64,000 nucleotides of DNA from the NCBI RefSeq assembly GCF_004217285.1, contig NZ_SHKS01000002.1:62001-126000 (forward strand). Direction: 5' to 3'. Shown here piece after piece: positions 33,638-41,237 of this stretch. Within the stretch, counting starts at the first letter, position 1. Each line of letters opens with the position of its first letter. Made by a program: the position numbers and the translations under genes. A model generated the notes under the pieces. That model made no database searches. It saw nothing but the letters and a program-made list of their open reading frames with translations, and was not told the DNA's origin. This DNA is from Streptomyces sp. BK239. GTDB lineage: Bacteria; Actinomycetota; Actinomycetes; Streptomycetales; Streptomycetaceae.

Positions 33638-34581
33638 CCGCCGGGACGGCCGTGCCCGAGGCCGAACTCGTCGTCGCCGAGGCGGAGTCGGCGGCGGACG
33701 GCGTGCTCGCGCTCACGCTGCGCCATCCCCTGGGCGAGCCGCTGCCCGTGTGGGAGCCGGGCGCCCACGTCGATCTCGTCCTCGCGCCGGGCCTGGAGCG
33801 CCAGTACTCGCTGTGCGGCGACCCGGCGGACCGTTCGGCATGGCGGGTCGCGGTGCTGCGCGAGCCGGCCGGGCGGGGCGGATCGGCCTATGTGCACGAG
33901 GAGTTGGCACCGGGTCACCGCGTGCGGGTGCGCGGGCCGCGCAACCGCTTCGCGCTGCGGCCCGCGCCCCGCTACCGCTTCATCGCGGGCGGCATCGGCA
34001 TCACCCCGATCCTCCCGATGCTCGCGGCGGCCGAGACCGCCGGCGCCGAGTGGACCCTCCTCTACGGCGGCCGCTCCCGCAAGTCCATGGCGTTCACGAG
34101 TGAGTTGGCGCGCTACGGCGACCGGGTCACGCTCGTCCCGCAGGAGGAGTCCGGGCTGCTGGACCTCGCACCCGTGCTGGACGGGCTGCCCGAGGGGGCG
34201 TTGGTGTACTGCTGCGGCCCGGGCCCGCTGCTCGACGCCGTCGAGAAGAGGTGCCCGCCCGGGGTACTGCACGTCGAACGGTTCCAGCCCGAGGAGCAAC
34301 CGCCGGGTGAGCGCGCCGAGTTCGAGGTGGAGCTGGCCCGGAGCGGCCGGACGGTGACCGTCGCGGCGGACGTCTCCGTGCTGGACGCCGTCCGCGCGGC
34401 CGGCGTCGAGGTGCTGTTCTCCTGCACCGAGGGGACGTGCGGCACCTGCGAGACCGACGTGCTGGAGGGCGCCGTGGACCACCGGGACTCGGTGCTCACC
34501 GCGCAGGAGCGCGAGGCCGGGGAGACGATGATGATCTGCGTGTCGCGGTGCCGGGGGAAGCGGCTGGTCCTGGATCTGTGA
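33634..34581 (+). CDS. flavin and [2Fe-2S] reductase, VanB-like
   Basis: 315 residues of the phthalate dioxygenase reductase type. A flavin-binding barrel (RQYSLCGD near residue 52), an NAD-binding domain (FIAGGIGITPILPML and VYCCGPGPLLDAVE), and a C-terminal plant-type ferredoxin with C-x4-C-x2-C in SCTEGTCGTCETD and a last cysteine near residue 302. It passes electrons from NADH to the Rieske oxygenase. ATG overlaps the small gene's stop (ATGA). Confidence 0.9.
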   Translation: MTAGTAVPEAELVVAEAESAADGVLALTLRHPLGEPLPVWEPGAHVDLVLAPGLERQYSLCGDPADRSAWRVAVLREPAGRGGSAYVHEELAPGHRVRVRGPRNRFALRPAPRYRFIAGGIGITPILPMLAAAETAGAEWTLLYGGRSRKSMAFTSELARYGDRVTLVPQEESGLLDLAPVLDGLPEGALVYCCGPGPLLDAVEKRCPPGVLHVERFQPEEQPPGERAEFEVELARSGRTVTVAADVSVLDAVRAAGVEVLFSCTEGTCGTCETDVLEGAVDHRDSVLTAQEREAGETMMICVSRCRGKRLVLDL

Positions 34582-34651
34582 CCGCTCGGCGGTGAGGCGG
34601 GCGCCGGTCCGCCCGGGCGCCGTCGGCGACCTGAACGCCGGCGGTGCCCGG

Positions 34652-35317
34652 TCAGACCTCGGGGGCGGGAACCACGCTGAGGTGTCCCGCGGTGCGGCGG
34701 GGCCTCGGGGCCCTGCGGGGCGCGGGCGCGGGGGCCTCGCGCAGCACCATCGTCAGCCGGGCGAACCCCCACTCGCTCAGGGTCCTCGGCGTCTCGTCGA
34801 CGATACGGCACTGCGTGGCGCCCCAGCGAGGGTCGGGGTGGAAGAGGGGCCTGACCGCCCCGTCGTGCTCGACGGCGTCCTCGCCCACCGCGCGGATCCA
34901 GTGCGGCAGTCCCTGCCGGTAGGCGGCCTCCATGATCGGGTCCTGGGCGATCTCCCGCCGGACCGCCTGGAGAGCGGGGTCGTGGCCGTGCCGTTCGAGG
35001 GCCTCGGCGAAGCGGGCCAGCATCGGCAGGCACCAGCTCGCCTCGTGGTCGCCGAGGACCGCGGCCGCGTCGGGATGGAAGAGGACGAACCGGAGGAAGT
35101 TGTCGTCGGGCCGGGCCGTCGGGTGCGGGCCCACGTCCCGGAAAAGTGTCCGGAAAGCGGTGTTGGCCAGGACGACGTCCCACCGGTGGTCCAGCACGAC
35201 GGACGGGAAGGAGACGGCCTCCAGGTAGGCGGCGTAGTCCTCGAGGTAGGCCTGGGCCCGAGGACTGTCGGGGACGGGCCGCGGCGCCGACCGCTGCCCG
35301 CCTGCCTGATATGCCAT
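34652..35317 (-). CDS. MmyB-like ligand-binding domain protein without HTH
   Basis: 221 residues that resemble only the sensor half of MmyB-type regulators: PSVVLDHRWDVVLANTAFRTLF, quoted in part, is the PAS-like start, followed by NFLRFVLFHPDAA and a C-terminal WGFARLTMVL strand. The N-terminal XRE helix-turn-helix that such proteins normally carry is missing. Upstream DNA does not encode it either, as the neighbour is a divergent XRE gene (35547). The domain binds fatty acids in a known structure. It may be a stand-alone sensor working with the divergent XRE regulator; that is inference. Confidence 0.65.
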   Translation of the reverse strand: MAYQAGGQRSAPRPVPDSPRAQAYLEDYAAYLEAVSFPSVVLDHRWDVVLANTAFRTLFRDVGPHPTARPDDNFLRFVLFHPDAAAVLGDHEASWCLPMLARFAEALERHGHDPALQAVRREIAQDPIMEAAYRQGLPHWIRAVGEDAVEHDGAVRPLFHPDPRWGATQCRIVDETPRTLSEWGFARLTMVLREAPAPAPRRAPRPRRTAGHLSVVPAPEV

Positions 35318-35431
35318 CGGGAGGTCACCCCTCTTGCCTCTGCCGCCTTCAAGCGGCGCCCCGATCCTGGTGCCCCGACGCAAGGCGTGTCAACTATCGT
35401 GGCATTAGGCCCTCGTTGACGGCTGAAATAG

Positions 35432-35445
35432 GCCACAGTTGTGGC
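35432..35445. promoter_or_regulatory. operator-like palindrome between MmyB-like and XRE genes
   Basis: GCCACAGTTGTGGC, with perfect 6-base arms, in the divergent promoter region (115 bp from one start, 102 from the other). A dimeric XRE regulator site is plausible. Confidence 0.45.
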
Positions 35446-35546
35446 GATGTCTGGATGTGAGTTCGAAGGACCCGCTACTCTCCGGTCAGTTCACGGCGAT
35501 CGCCTGTGCCTGTGAGAGGGTCGTGAGAGACGTAGGAGACCTGTCG

Positions 35547-36197
35547 GTGACGGATGGCTTCGAGGTTCCGGGCGCCACGGCGACGGTTCTGCTGTCGGCC
35601 GTCGTCGCCCGTGTCGCCGCACTCGCGGACCGGCTGGGCGTGCCGCACACGGAGGTCTTCGACACCGGTCGGCTGTCCGTGGCCTCCGGCGTCCCGGAGG
35701 CCGTCGTCAAGGCCCTGCTGAGCGGGCGGCCCGCGGGCGAGCCGGACGTCCAGGCCCGCTTCCTGCAACGGCTGGACCTGCTGCGCCGCACCCGGCTCAA
35801 GCCCAACGGGCGCAAGTACACCCAGCAGGAGATCGCCGACGGCGCCGGCATGTCCCGGCAGCAGGCGGGCGCCCTCATCAACGGCGACCGCCGGCCCACG
35901 ATGGAGCACTGCGACGCCATCCAGCGCTTCTTCCACGTGAACGCCGGTTTCCTGACCGCCGAGGACCCCGAGGCGCTCGCCGGCGCCCTCCAGCGCACCG
36001 AGCAGGACCTGCTGCAGAGGCTCGCCGCGCGGGAGGCGGCCGCGGCCGCCGAGGATCCGCTGGAGCGGCTGCTCCAGGACCACGGGGTGCGCGGCATCGC
36101 CTGGCGCGCCGCGCAGTTGCCCACCGACCAGCACCGCGACAAGGTCGCCGAGTGGCTGGACATGCTCTTGGAGAGCGTGAAGCGGCCCGAGTCGTGA
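35547..36197 (+). CDS. XRE-family regulator
   Basis: 216 residues with an XRE helix-turn-helix at about 90-116 (YTQQEIADGAGMSRQQAGAL then INGDRRPT) set in the middle of the protein, with helical regions on both sides. GTG 35547 follows TAGGAGAC at good spacing; the frame is open to 35439. Its stop overlaps or abuts the HExxH gene. In Streptomyces this pair recurs and is often labelled toxin-antitoxin; the real role is unclear. Confidence 0.82.
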   Translation: MTDGFEVPGATATVLLSAVVARVAALADRLGVPHTEVFDTGRLSVASGVPEAVVKALLSGRPAGEPDVQARFLQRLDLLRRTRLKPNGRKYTQQEIADGAGMSRQQAGALINGDRRPTMEHCDAIQRFFHVNAGFLTAEDPEALAGALQRTEQDLLQRLAAREAAAAAEDPLERLLQDHGVRGIAWRAAQLPTDQHRDKVAEWLDMLLESVKRPES

Positions 36198-36211
36198 TCC
36201 GGGAGAGAACT

Positions 36212-36775
36212 GTGGGCATCAGCAAGGACATGCGCCGTCTGTGCGACGAGCTGGTCGCGGAGCTGGCCCTCCTCCCGGCCCCCGCCGCGCCGGCCGACCT
36301 CTACGCGGCCCTGTGCGAGGGCATGAGCAGACGCCGCGGCCGCCCCGTCCACTTCCGTACGGCTCCCTTCCCGCCCGGCACGGCCAGCGGGCTGTGGCTC
36401 GACATGGCGGACCAGGACCTCGTCGTCGTCGAGGAACGCACCGCGCCGGACCACCAGTTGGTGATCCTCGGACACGAGCTGTGGCACATGGAGGCGGGGC
36501 ACTGCAGCCACCACGTGGAGGGCGCCGCCGTCGCGGCTCGTTTACTCAGCGACGGCGCCGACCTCCGGGCGACGGTCAGGACGGTGGCCGCGCGCACCCG
36601 CTTCGACCAGGCCGACGAACGGGACGCCGAACGCTTCGGCCTGCTGCTGGCCAGCAAGTGCCGTGCCTGGCTGGCGGGTTCTCCGGGTCGGGGCCGCGGC
36701 CGGCGCGACCACCTGGCCGGCCGGATCGAGGCGGCTCTCGGCTACCTGGGCCCGAAGGACCGCGGCGCGAGCTGA
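36212..36775 (+). CDS. ImmA/IrrE-like HExxH protein
   Basis: 187 residues with HELWHMEAGH (H88, E89, H92), a zinc-protease-like HExxH, in the position found in the ImmA/IrrE (M78) family. ImmA cuts an XRE-type repressor, and here an XRE gene lies directly upstream in the same operon, so cleavage of that regulator is a fair hypothesis. GTG 36212 is chosen for its GGGAGAG site; GTG 36194, overlapping the upstream stop, is the alternative. No membrane segment. Confidence 0.7.
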   Translation: MGISKDMRRLCDELVAELALLPAPAAPADLYAALCEGMSRRRGRPVHFRTAPFPPGTASGLWLDMADQDLVVVEERTAPDHQLVILGHELWHMEAGHCSHHVEGAAVAARLLSDGADLRATVRTVAARTRFDQADERDAERFGLLLASKCRAWLAGSPGRGRGRRDHLAGRIEAALGYLGPKDRGAS

Positions 36776-37007
36776 GGGGCTCCCCCTCCCCCGCGCCCCC
36801 GGCGGTCGCCGCGCGGTTCCGCTCCGGCGCGGGAGCCGTTTCCGCCGGGGCCAGGGTGACGGCGTGTCTGGGCTGAGCGGGCGAACCGGTGACGGGCGGA
36901 GCCGGATTGTCAGTGGTGGGCGGCAAGCTGGGGAGTGCGCCGCCGCACGGTGGCGTACGCGCCGTCAGGCGCGGCGGAGACGACGCCGACCCGGGGAGAG
37001 CCGACCG

Positions 37008-37247
37008 ATGCCCACTGCCGTACTGACCGACCGCGAGCGCACCGCCGTCCAGGCCTACCTGCGGCTGCTGCACACCGTGCGGGCCGCCTTCGGCGAGGAG
37101 ACCACCGGCGCGCCGTACGCCCGCCGCCCGCCGGTGGTGCCGCCCGCCGTCCTGGCCGAGGCGGAACAGGCTCTGGCCGAGGCCGGGCTGGCGGGCAACG
37201 AGGAGGAGTTCTTCCGGCTGCTCCACCACTGGTGTTCCGGGCCGTGA
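37008..37247 (+). CDS. small helical protein of unknown function
   Basis: 79 residues: TDRERTAVQAYLRLLHTVRA, a proline-rich PPVVPPAV turn, then a helix EAEQALAEAGL and EEFFRLLHHW. It has a good GGGGAGAG site. No family is recognised; the regular codon use and clean start support a real gene. It is convergent with the PPTase gene 28 bp away. Confidence 0.6.
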   Translation: MPTAVLTDRERTAVQAYLRLLHTVRAAFGEETTGAPYARRPPVVPPAVLAEAEQALAEAGLAGNEEEFFRLLHHWCSGP

Positions 37248-37275
37248 GCCGGTTGCGCACGCCTGACGCGCGCGG

Positions 37276-37989
37276 CTACCGGATCGCGGCGGGCGGCACC
37301 GCGACCGCCGTCGCCGTCAGCCCCCGCTCCACCGTCCAGCGGCCGTCGAAGTGCGTGAGCCGCCGTCCGCCGACGAGCGGGCCCGGGACGAGGAGCCGGG
37401 CGCGGAAGGTCCCCTGAGCGGCCGTCACCGTGGCCGCGCCGGCCGCGGTGCCGGGGTGGACGTCGATGTCGGCCTCGCTGAAGTCCAGCCACTTCCGGGT
37501 GAGGGGGAACCACGCCTTGTAGACGGACTCCTTGGCGCTGAACAGCAGCCGGTCCCAGCAGATCTCGGGGTGCTCCGCGGCCAGCCGGCGAAGCCGCTCG
37601 GTCTCCGCCGGCAGGGCGACGGCGGGCAGCACGTCCTCGGGCAGCGGCTCGTGCGGTTCGGCGTCGATGCCGAGCGAGGCCAGCTCCGCCGTCCTGGCCA
37701 GGGCCGCCGCGCCGTAGCCCTCGCAGTGGGTCATGCTGCCGGTCAGCCCGTCCGGCCACCGGGGCGCACCGCGCTCGCCGGGCAGCACCGGCTGCGCGGG
37801 GACGCCGAGCTTCTCCATGGCGCGCCGGGCGCAGGAACGTACGAGGGCGAACTCGCGGCGGCGTTTGAGGACGGCGCGCGCCACGAAGACCTCCTCCTCG
37901 GGGTGCAGCGGCGCGTCACCGAGCTCGCGGGCGTCCTCCTCGTCGTACGCCTCCACCACGACGGCCTCGGGGAGCAGCTTGTCGATCAC
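37276..37989 (-). CDS. 4'-phosphopantetheinyl transferase (EntD type)
   Basis: 237 residues. GIDAEPHEPL (D109, E111) and FSAKESVYKAW (K153, E154) hold magnesium and CoA; SMTHCEGYGAAA is the EntD-like substrate loop. It loads the phosphopantetheine arm onto carrier proteins of polyketide or peptide synthases. No such synthase is in the window, so it is an orphan and may serve many clusters. GTG start overlaps the stop of the metallophosphoesterase gene (GTGA). Confidence 0.93.
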   Translation of the reverse strand: MIDKLLPEAVVVEAYDEEDARELGDAPLHPEEEVFVARAVLKRRREFALVRSCARRAMEKLGVPAQPVLPGERGAPRWPDGLTGSMTHCEGYGAAALARTAELASLGIDAEPHEPLPEDVLPAVALPAETERLRRLAAEHPEICWDRLLFSAKESVYKAWFPLTRKWLDFSEADIDVHPGTAAGAATVTAAQGTFRARLLVPGPLVGGRRLTHFDGRWTVERGLTATAVAVPPAAIR

Positions 37990-38864
37990 GCGGTGTCGTC
38001 CTCTCGCGGCAGGATGCGGCGCAGCCGGCCGGGGGGCGTCGGGCGCTCGCGCCACTCGCGGGGGTAGCCCACGGACACCTCCTCGAAGCGGACGCCGTCG
38101 TGCCAGGTGGTACGGGGGATGTGCAGATGGCCGTAGACCATGGTCTCGACGCGGAACCGGCGGTGCCAGTCGGCTGTCAGCCGGGTGCCGCACCACATGG
38201 CGAACTCGGGGTACCACAGGACGTCGGTGGGGTGCCGGTCCAGCGGGTAGTGGTTGACGAGGACGGTGGGCAGGTCGGGCGGGAGGCCGGCGAGGCGGCG
38301 TTCGGTCTCGGCGACGCGGGCCCGGCACCAGGCCTCGCGGGTCGGGTACGGGTCGGGGTGCAGCAGGTACTCGTCGTTGCAGACGACGCCGGTGCCGTGC
38401 GCGTACGCCAGGCCCTCCTCCTTGGTGGCGCAGCCGGCCGGCAGGAACGAGTAGTCGTACAGGAGGAACAGCGGGGCGACCGCGACCGGGCCGCCGGGGC
38501 CCTCCCATACCGGGTAGGGGTCCTCGGGGGTCGTCACGCCGAGCTCACGGCAGATCTCGACCAGGTGCTCGTAGCGGGCGACGCCCCGCAGGGTGACGGC
38601 GTCCTTGGGGTGGGTCCACAGCTCGTGGTTGCCGGGCGCCCAGAGGACCCTGCGGAAACGGCCCGCGAGTGTTTCCAGCGCCCAGCGGACATCCGCCACG
38701 CTCTCCGAGACGTCGCCGGCGACGAGCAGCCAGTCCTCGTCGGTGTCCGGGGCCATGCGCTCGACGAGGGCGCGGTTCTCGGGATAGCCGATGTGCAGAT
38801 CGCTGACGGCCAGCAGCCGTCCGGCTCCCGGGACGCCACCCGCTTCCCCGGCTCTCGACGTCAC
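37986..38864 (-). CDS. metallophosphoesterase
   Basis: 292 residues of the calcineurin-like fold: SDLHIG (D22, H24), AGDVSES (D51), PGNHELW (N79, H80), VNHYPL and YGHLHI supply the metal ligands in order. It is soluble and cytoplasmic. Coupled to the PPTase gene; together they recur in Streptomyces, but whether the phosphoesterase acts on CoA-related molecules is unknown. GTG 38864 is chosen because family similarity begins right after it. The 16-bp repeat array lies directly upstream. Confidence 0.85.
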   Translation of the reverse strand: MTSRAGEAGGVPGAGRLLAVSDLHIGYPENRALVERMAPDTDEDWLLVAGDVSESVADVRWALETLAGRFRRVLWAPGNHELWTHPKDAVTLRGVARYEHLVEICRELGVTTPEDPYPVWEGPGGPVAVAPLFLLYDYSFLPAGCATKEEGLAYAHGTGVVCNDEYLLHPDPYPTREAWCRARVAETERRLAGLPPDLPTVLVNHYPLDRHPTDVLWYPEFAMWCGTRLTADWHRRFRVETMVYGHLHIPRTTWHDGVRFEEVSVGYPREWRERPTPPGRLRRILPREDDTA

Positions 38865-38894
38865 CTCGCGCCCCCGCTCCGCTCGCCCTGTGCG

Positions 38895-39022
38895 CCGCAC
38901 CCGCGGCAGACCGCACGGTGTGAAGGCCACGCGATGCGAACACGGCACGGCGTGAACAACACACGGTGTGGTGACCGCACGATGCGAAGACCGCACGACG
39001 TGATGAACGCACGGCGTCCCAT
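38895..39022. repeat. array of eight 16-bp units, operator-like
   Basis: From 38895 the DNA falls into exact 16-base steps with the consensus CCGCACGRYGTGAASA. Unit 5 is CCGCACGATGCGAAGA, unit 6 CCGCACGACGTGATGA; unit 0 (38895) is the weakest. Within units the core CACGNCGTG or CGCACGATGCG is itself palindromic. 16 is not a multiple of three, so it is not coding. It sits in the divergent region before the metallophosphoesterase and ATP-grasp genes, 30 bp from the former's start. Confidence 0.75.
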
Positions 39023-39229
39023 CCTTACCCGCTCCCGCACCCGCCATGAACAAGATCGGAAAATCCGTAACATGCGCGTTGCACGCGGCACCCGCCGGAA
39101 GCCGTATGATCCCCCCAACACCACCGCCTCGAACCCGCCTCAGAGCAGGGCGGTTTGGTGTCCCTCCATTCCCCCTGCCCGGGCACGGGCCTGCTTCGCC
39201 CTGCCCGCGAACCCTGAAAGGCGGCCTGC
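39023..39229. other. ATP-grasp gene leader
   Basis: The stretch includes TTGCAC (near 39079) and TATGAT (near 39105), a possible but over-spaced promoter, and a hairpin with CCGCC and GGCGG arms near 39130-39150. No gene is seen. Confidence 0.3.
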
Positions 39230-40360
39230 ATGGTCTCTCGCGTACGCGTATGGCTCAACCGCACGTACGCGGAGAACGTGTTCTTCATGGATCAGCTGCG
39301 GCGAAATCCGAAGGACCGCGCCGTCGAGATCCACGCCACGCACGCCGACGCCGACTCTCCCGTCCTGGCGGCGGCCGACACCGCCGACCTGGAGCCGGAG
39401 GGCCTGTCCCCGGCCGGATACGTCGAGTTCGCGCTCGACCAGTGCGCGCGGCGGGGCATCGACGTGTTCGTCCCCCGGCTGCACCAGGCCGAGATCGTCG
39501 CCCACCGCGCCGACTTCGAGGCGGTCGGCACGGCGCTGCTGGCTCCGACGCCCGAGGGCGTCGCCGTCTTCCACGACAAGGTGGTCGCCTACGAGGCGGT
39601 CCAGGCGGTCGGCGTGCCGGTGCCGCCTTGGTGGCGGGTCCGGACGGCGGACGAACTCGTCGCCGCTGTCGAGGAGTTGGAGGACGGCGGGCACCGGGCG
39701 TGCTTCAAGCCGGCGTCCGGCGCCGGCGGTGTGGGCTTCCGCGTGATCACCCGGTCGGCCTTCTCCCTGGAGCAGCTGAACGGGTTCCCCAGCTCCTACG
39801 TCCAGCTCGACACGGTCGTGGCGGCGCTGGAGGAGGCCGAGGAGCGGGTCGACTGGCTGGTGATGCCGCGCCTGGAGCAGCCCGAGGTGTCGGTGGACTG
39901 CCTCACCGGTCCGGACAACCTGGTCCGGATGGCCATCGGCCGCACAAAGAACGGCCGTCGTCGCGGATTCACCCTTCAGGACCAGTGGCTGGAGCCGGCC
40001 CGGCTGATCGCCGAGGGCTTCGGGCTGCACTACCTGTCCAACATCCAGTTCCGGATGCTGGGCGAGCAGCCGGTTCTCATGGACGTCAACACGCGTCCCG
40101 CCGGTGGACTCCATCAGCTGTCGCTGTGTGGGGTGAACGCGCCCTGGGCGGCCGTGCAGCTGGCGCTCGGCGAGGACCCCGGGGAGATCGTCCCGCCGTT
40201 CCTCGGCCAGGACTACACGGTGGTCTCGGGGCCGCGTCCGCTGCGCGCGGTGTCGCTTCCGCACCAGCGCGCGGAGGAGACGGAGACCTTGCTCCCGGCG
40301 GTCCCGGCCCCCGCACCCCAGCCCGACCTCACCGCCGTGGCCGCCCCGGCGACGGCGTAG
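39230..40360 (+). CDS. ATP-grasp family ligase
   Basis: 376 residues. The first 110 residues form an N-terminal preATP-grasp domain (RVRVWLNRTYAENVFFMDQL). Then the ATP-grasp fold: HDKVVAYEAVQAVGVPVPPW, CFKPASGAGGVGF (lysine and glycine loop), and LMDVNTRPAGGLHQ (magnesium ligands). These enzymes join a carboxylate to an amine or thiol using ATP. Substrate unknown; no peptide precursor gene is beside it. ATG follows GAAAGG. Confidence 0.82.
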   Translation: MVSRVRVWLNRTYAENVFFMDQLRRNPKDRAVEIHATHADADSPVLAAADTADLEPEGLSPAGYVEFALDQCARRGIDVFVPRLHQAEIVAHRADFEAVGTALLAPTPEGVAVFHDKVVAYEAVQAVGVPVPPWWRVRTADELVAAVEELEDGGHRACFKPASGAGGVGFRVITRSAFSLEQLNGFPSSYVQLDTVVAALEEAEERVDWLVMPRLEQPEVSVDCLTGPDNLVRMAIGRTKNGRRRGFTLQDQWLEPARLIAEGFGLHYLSNIQFRMLGEQPVLMDVNTRPAGGLHQLSLCGVNAPWAAVQLALGEDPGEIVPPFLGQDYTVVSGPRPLRAVSLPHQRAEETETLLPAVPAPAPQPDLTAVAAPATA

Positions 40361-40823
40361 AACGAAGAGGCCGCCGACCGGCGACACAGGGCACGGGCTG
40401 CCGGTGGCACCGCGCGGCACGGGATGCGGTGACGCCGCCGGTCACGGGACTGCCGGTGACACCGCGCGGCACGGGATGCGGTGACGCCGCCGGTCACGGG
40501 ACTGCCGGTGACACCGCCGGGCACGGCAGCGGTGTGAGGCGCACGGCGGGACGGCGGTGGCGCACGACGGCGACCTCACGCCCTGCGTCGGCCGGCGCGC
40601 CGGGTGCGCACGCCGACGGCGCGGCGCCCCCGGCCACATCCGGGAACCACGTCCGCGCCCACGCCCAACGTCGAACGTCCACGTCACGCCGGCACAGCCG
40701 TTTCGCCCGCGTGGGCCGTTTCCTGTCCGTCTGCCGGAACTGTCCCGCGCGGCCGACCCCGAGGTCTACGCTGGTGCGTCCGATGGGGTCCGGCGGTGGG
40801 GCGGGCCGAGGAACGGGGGCGGC
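40361..40823. repeat. gap with a 52-bp tandem repeat
   Basis: From about 40389 to 40524 a 52-bp unit is repeated 2.6 times (starts at 40421 and 40473; GGGATGCGGTGACGCCGCCG in both). The rest to 40823 has no gene; the stretch just before the next gene (GAGGTCTACGCT near 40760) may be its promoter. Confidence 0.7.
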
Positions 40824-41237
40824 ATGGAACCGGTGTCCATGATCCTCGCGGCGCTGGCCGCGGGGGCGGCCGGGGGCGCGGTCGACGGGGTGCGGGAGTC
40901 CGCGAGCACGGCGGCGCGGGGCGCGTACGACCGGCTGCGCACGGCGCTCGGGGGCCGTTTCGGCGGCGACCGGGAGGCCGAAGCCGCCCTGGCCCGCTAC
41001 GAGGCCGACCCCCTGGACCCCGCCGTGCGCGACGCTCTGGACGCCCAGTTGACGAGGACGGGCGCGGCCGGGGATCCCGAGGTCCTCGACGCGGCCGCCG
41101 CCCTAGTCCGGGCCGGCGCCGTGACCCGCGTGGTGCAGAAGTACGGCCTCCAGGTCGTCGGCGACGTACACGGCCTGGCCCAGGGCGACCGGCAGCAGGT
41201 CACCATGCACTTCGGCACCCCGCCGCGCGGGGAATGA
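40824..41237 (+). CDS. Bell-domain-like partner with C-terminal amyloid-type motif
   Basis: 137 residues. It starts with a hydrophobic glycine/alanine helix (MILAALAAGAAGGAVDG), continues as a charged all-helical domain to about residue 100, and ends with the motif GDVHGLAQGDRQQVTMHF (113-130). The adjacent STAND protein carries GDVRGLVVGDGNVVHQHF at its N-terminus. Bell-domain proteins are known from bacterial NLR operons: the NLR forms an amyloid seed that templates the partner, whose N-terminus then attacks the membrane. Length, layout and coupling (ATGA with the next gene) fit. Function is inferred from this architecture. Confidence 0.7.
   Translation: MEPVSMILAALAAGAAGGAVDGVRESASTAARGAYDRLRTALGGRFGGDREAEAALARYEADPLDPAVRDALDAQLTRTGAAGDPEVLDAAAALVRAGAVTRVVQKYGLQVVGDVHGLAQGDRQQVTMHFGTPPRGE

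Noticed and set aside
38895..39022. CRISPR array
   Set aside because: Units are contiguous 16-mers with no unique spacers and no cas genes nearby.
40557..40823. N-terminal extension of the small NLR partner
   Set aside because: The frame is open, but the residues are Arg/Pro-rich and unlike the family; the ATG at 40824 with a GGGGGCGG site gives the expected hydrophobic start.
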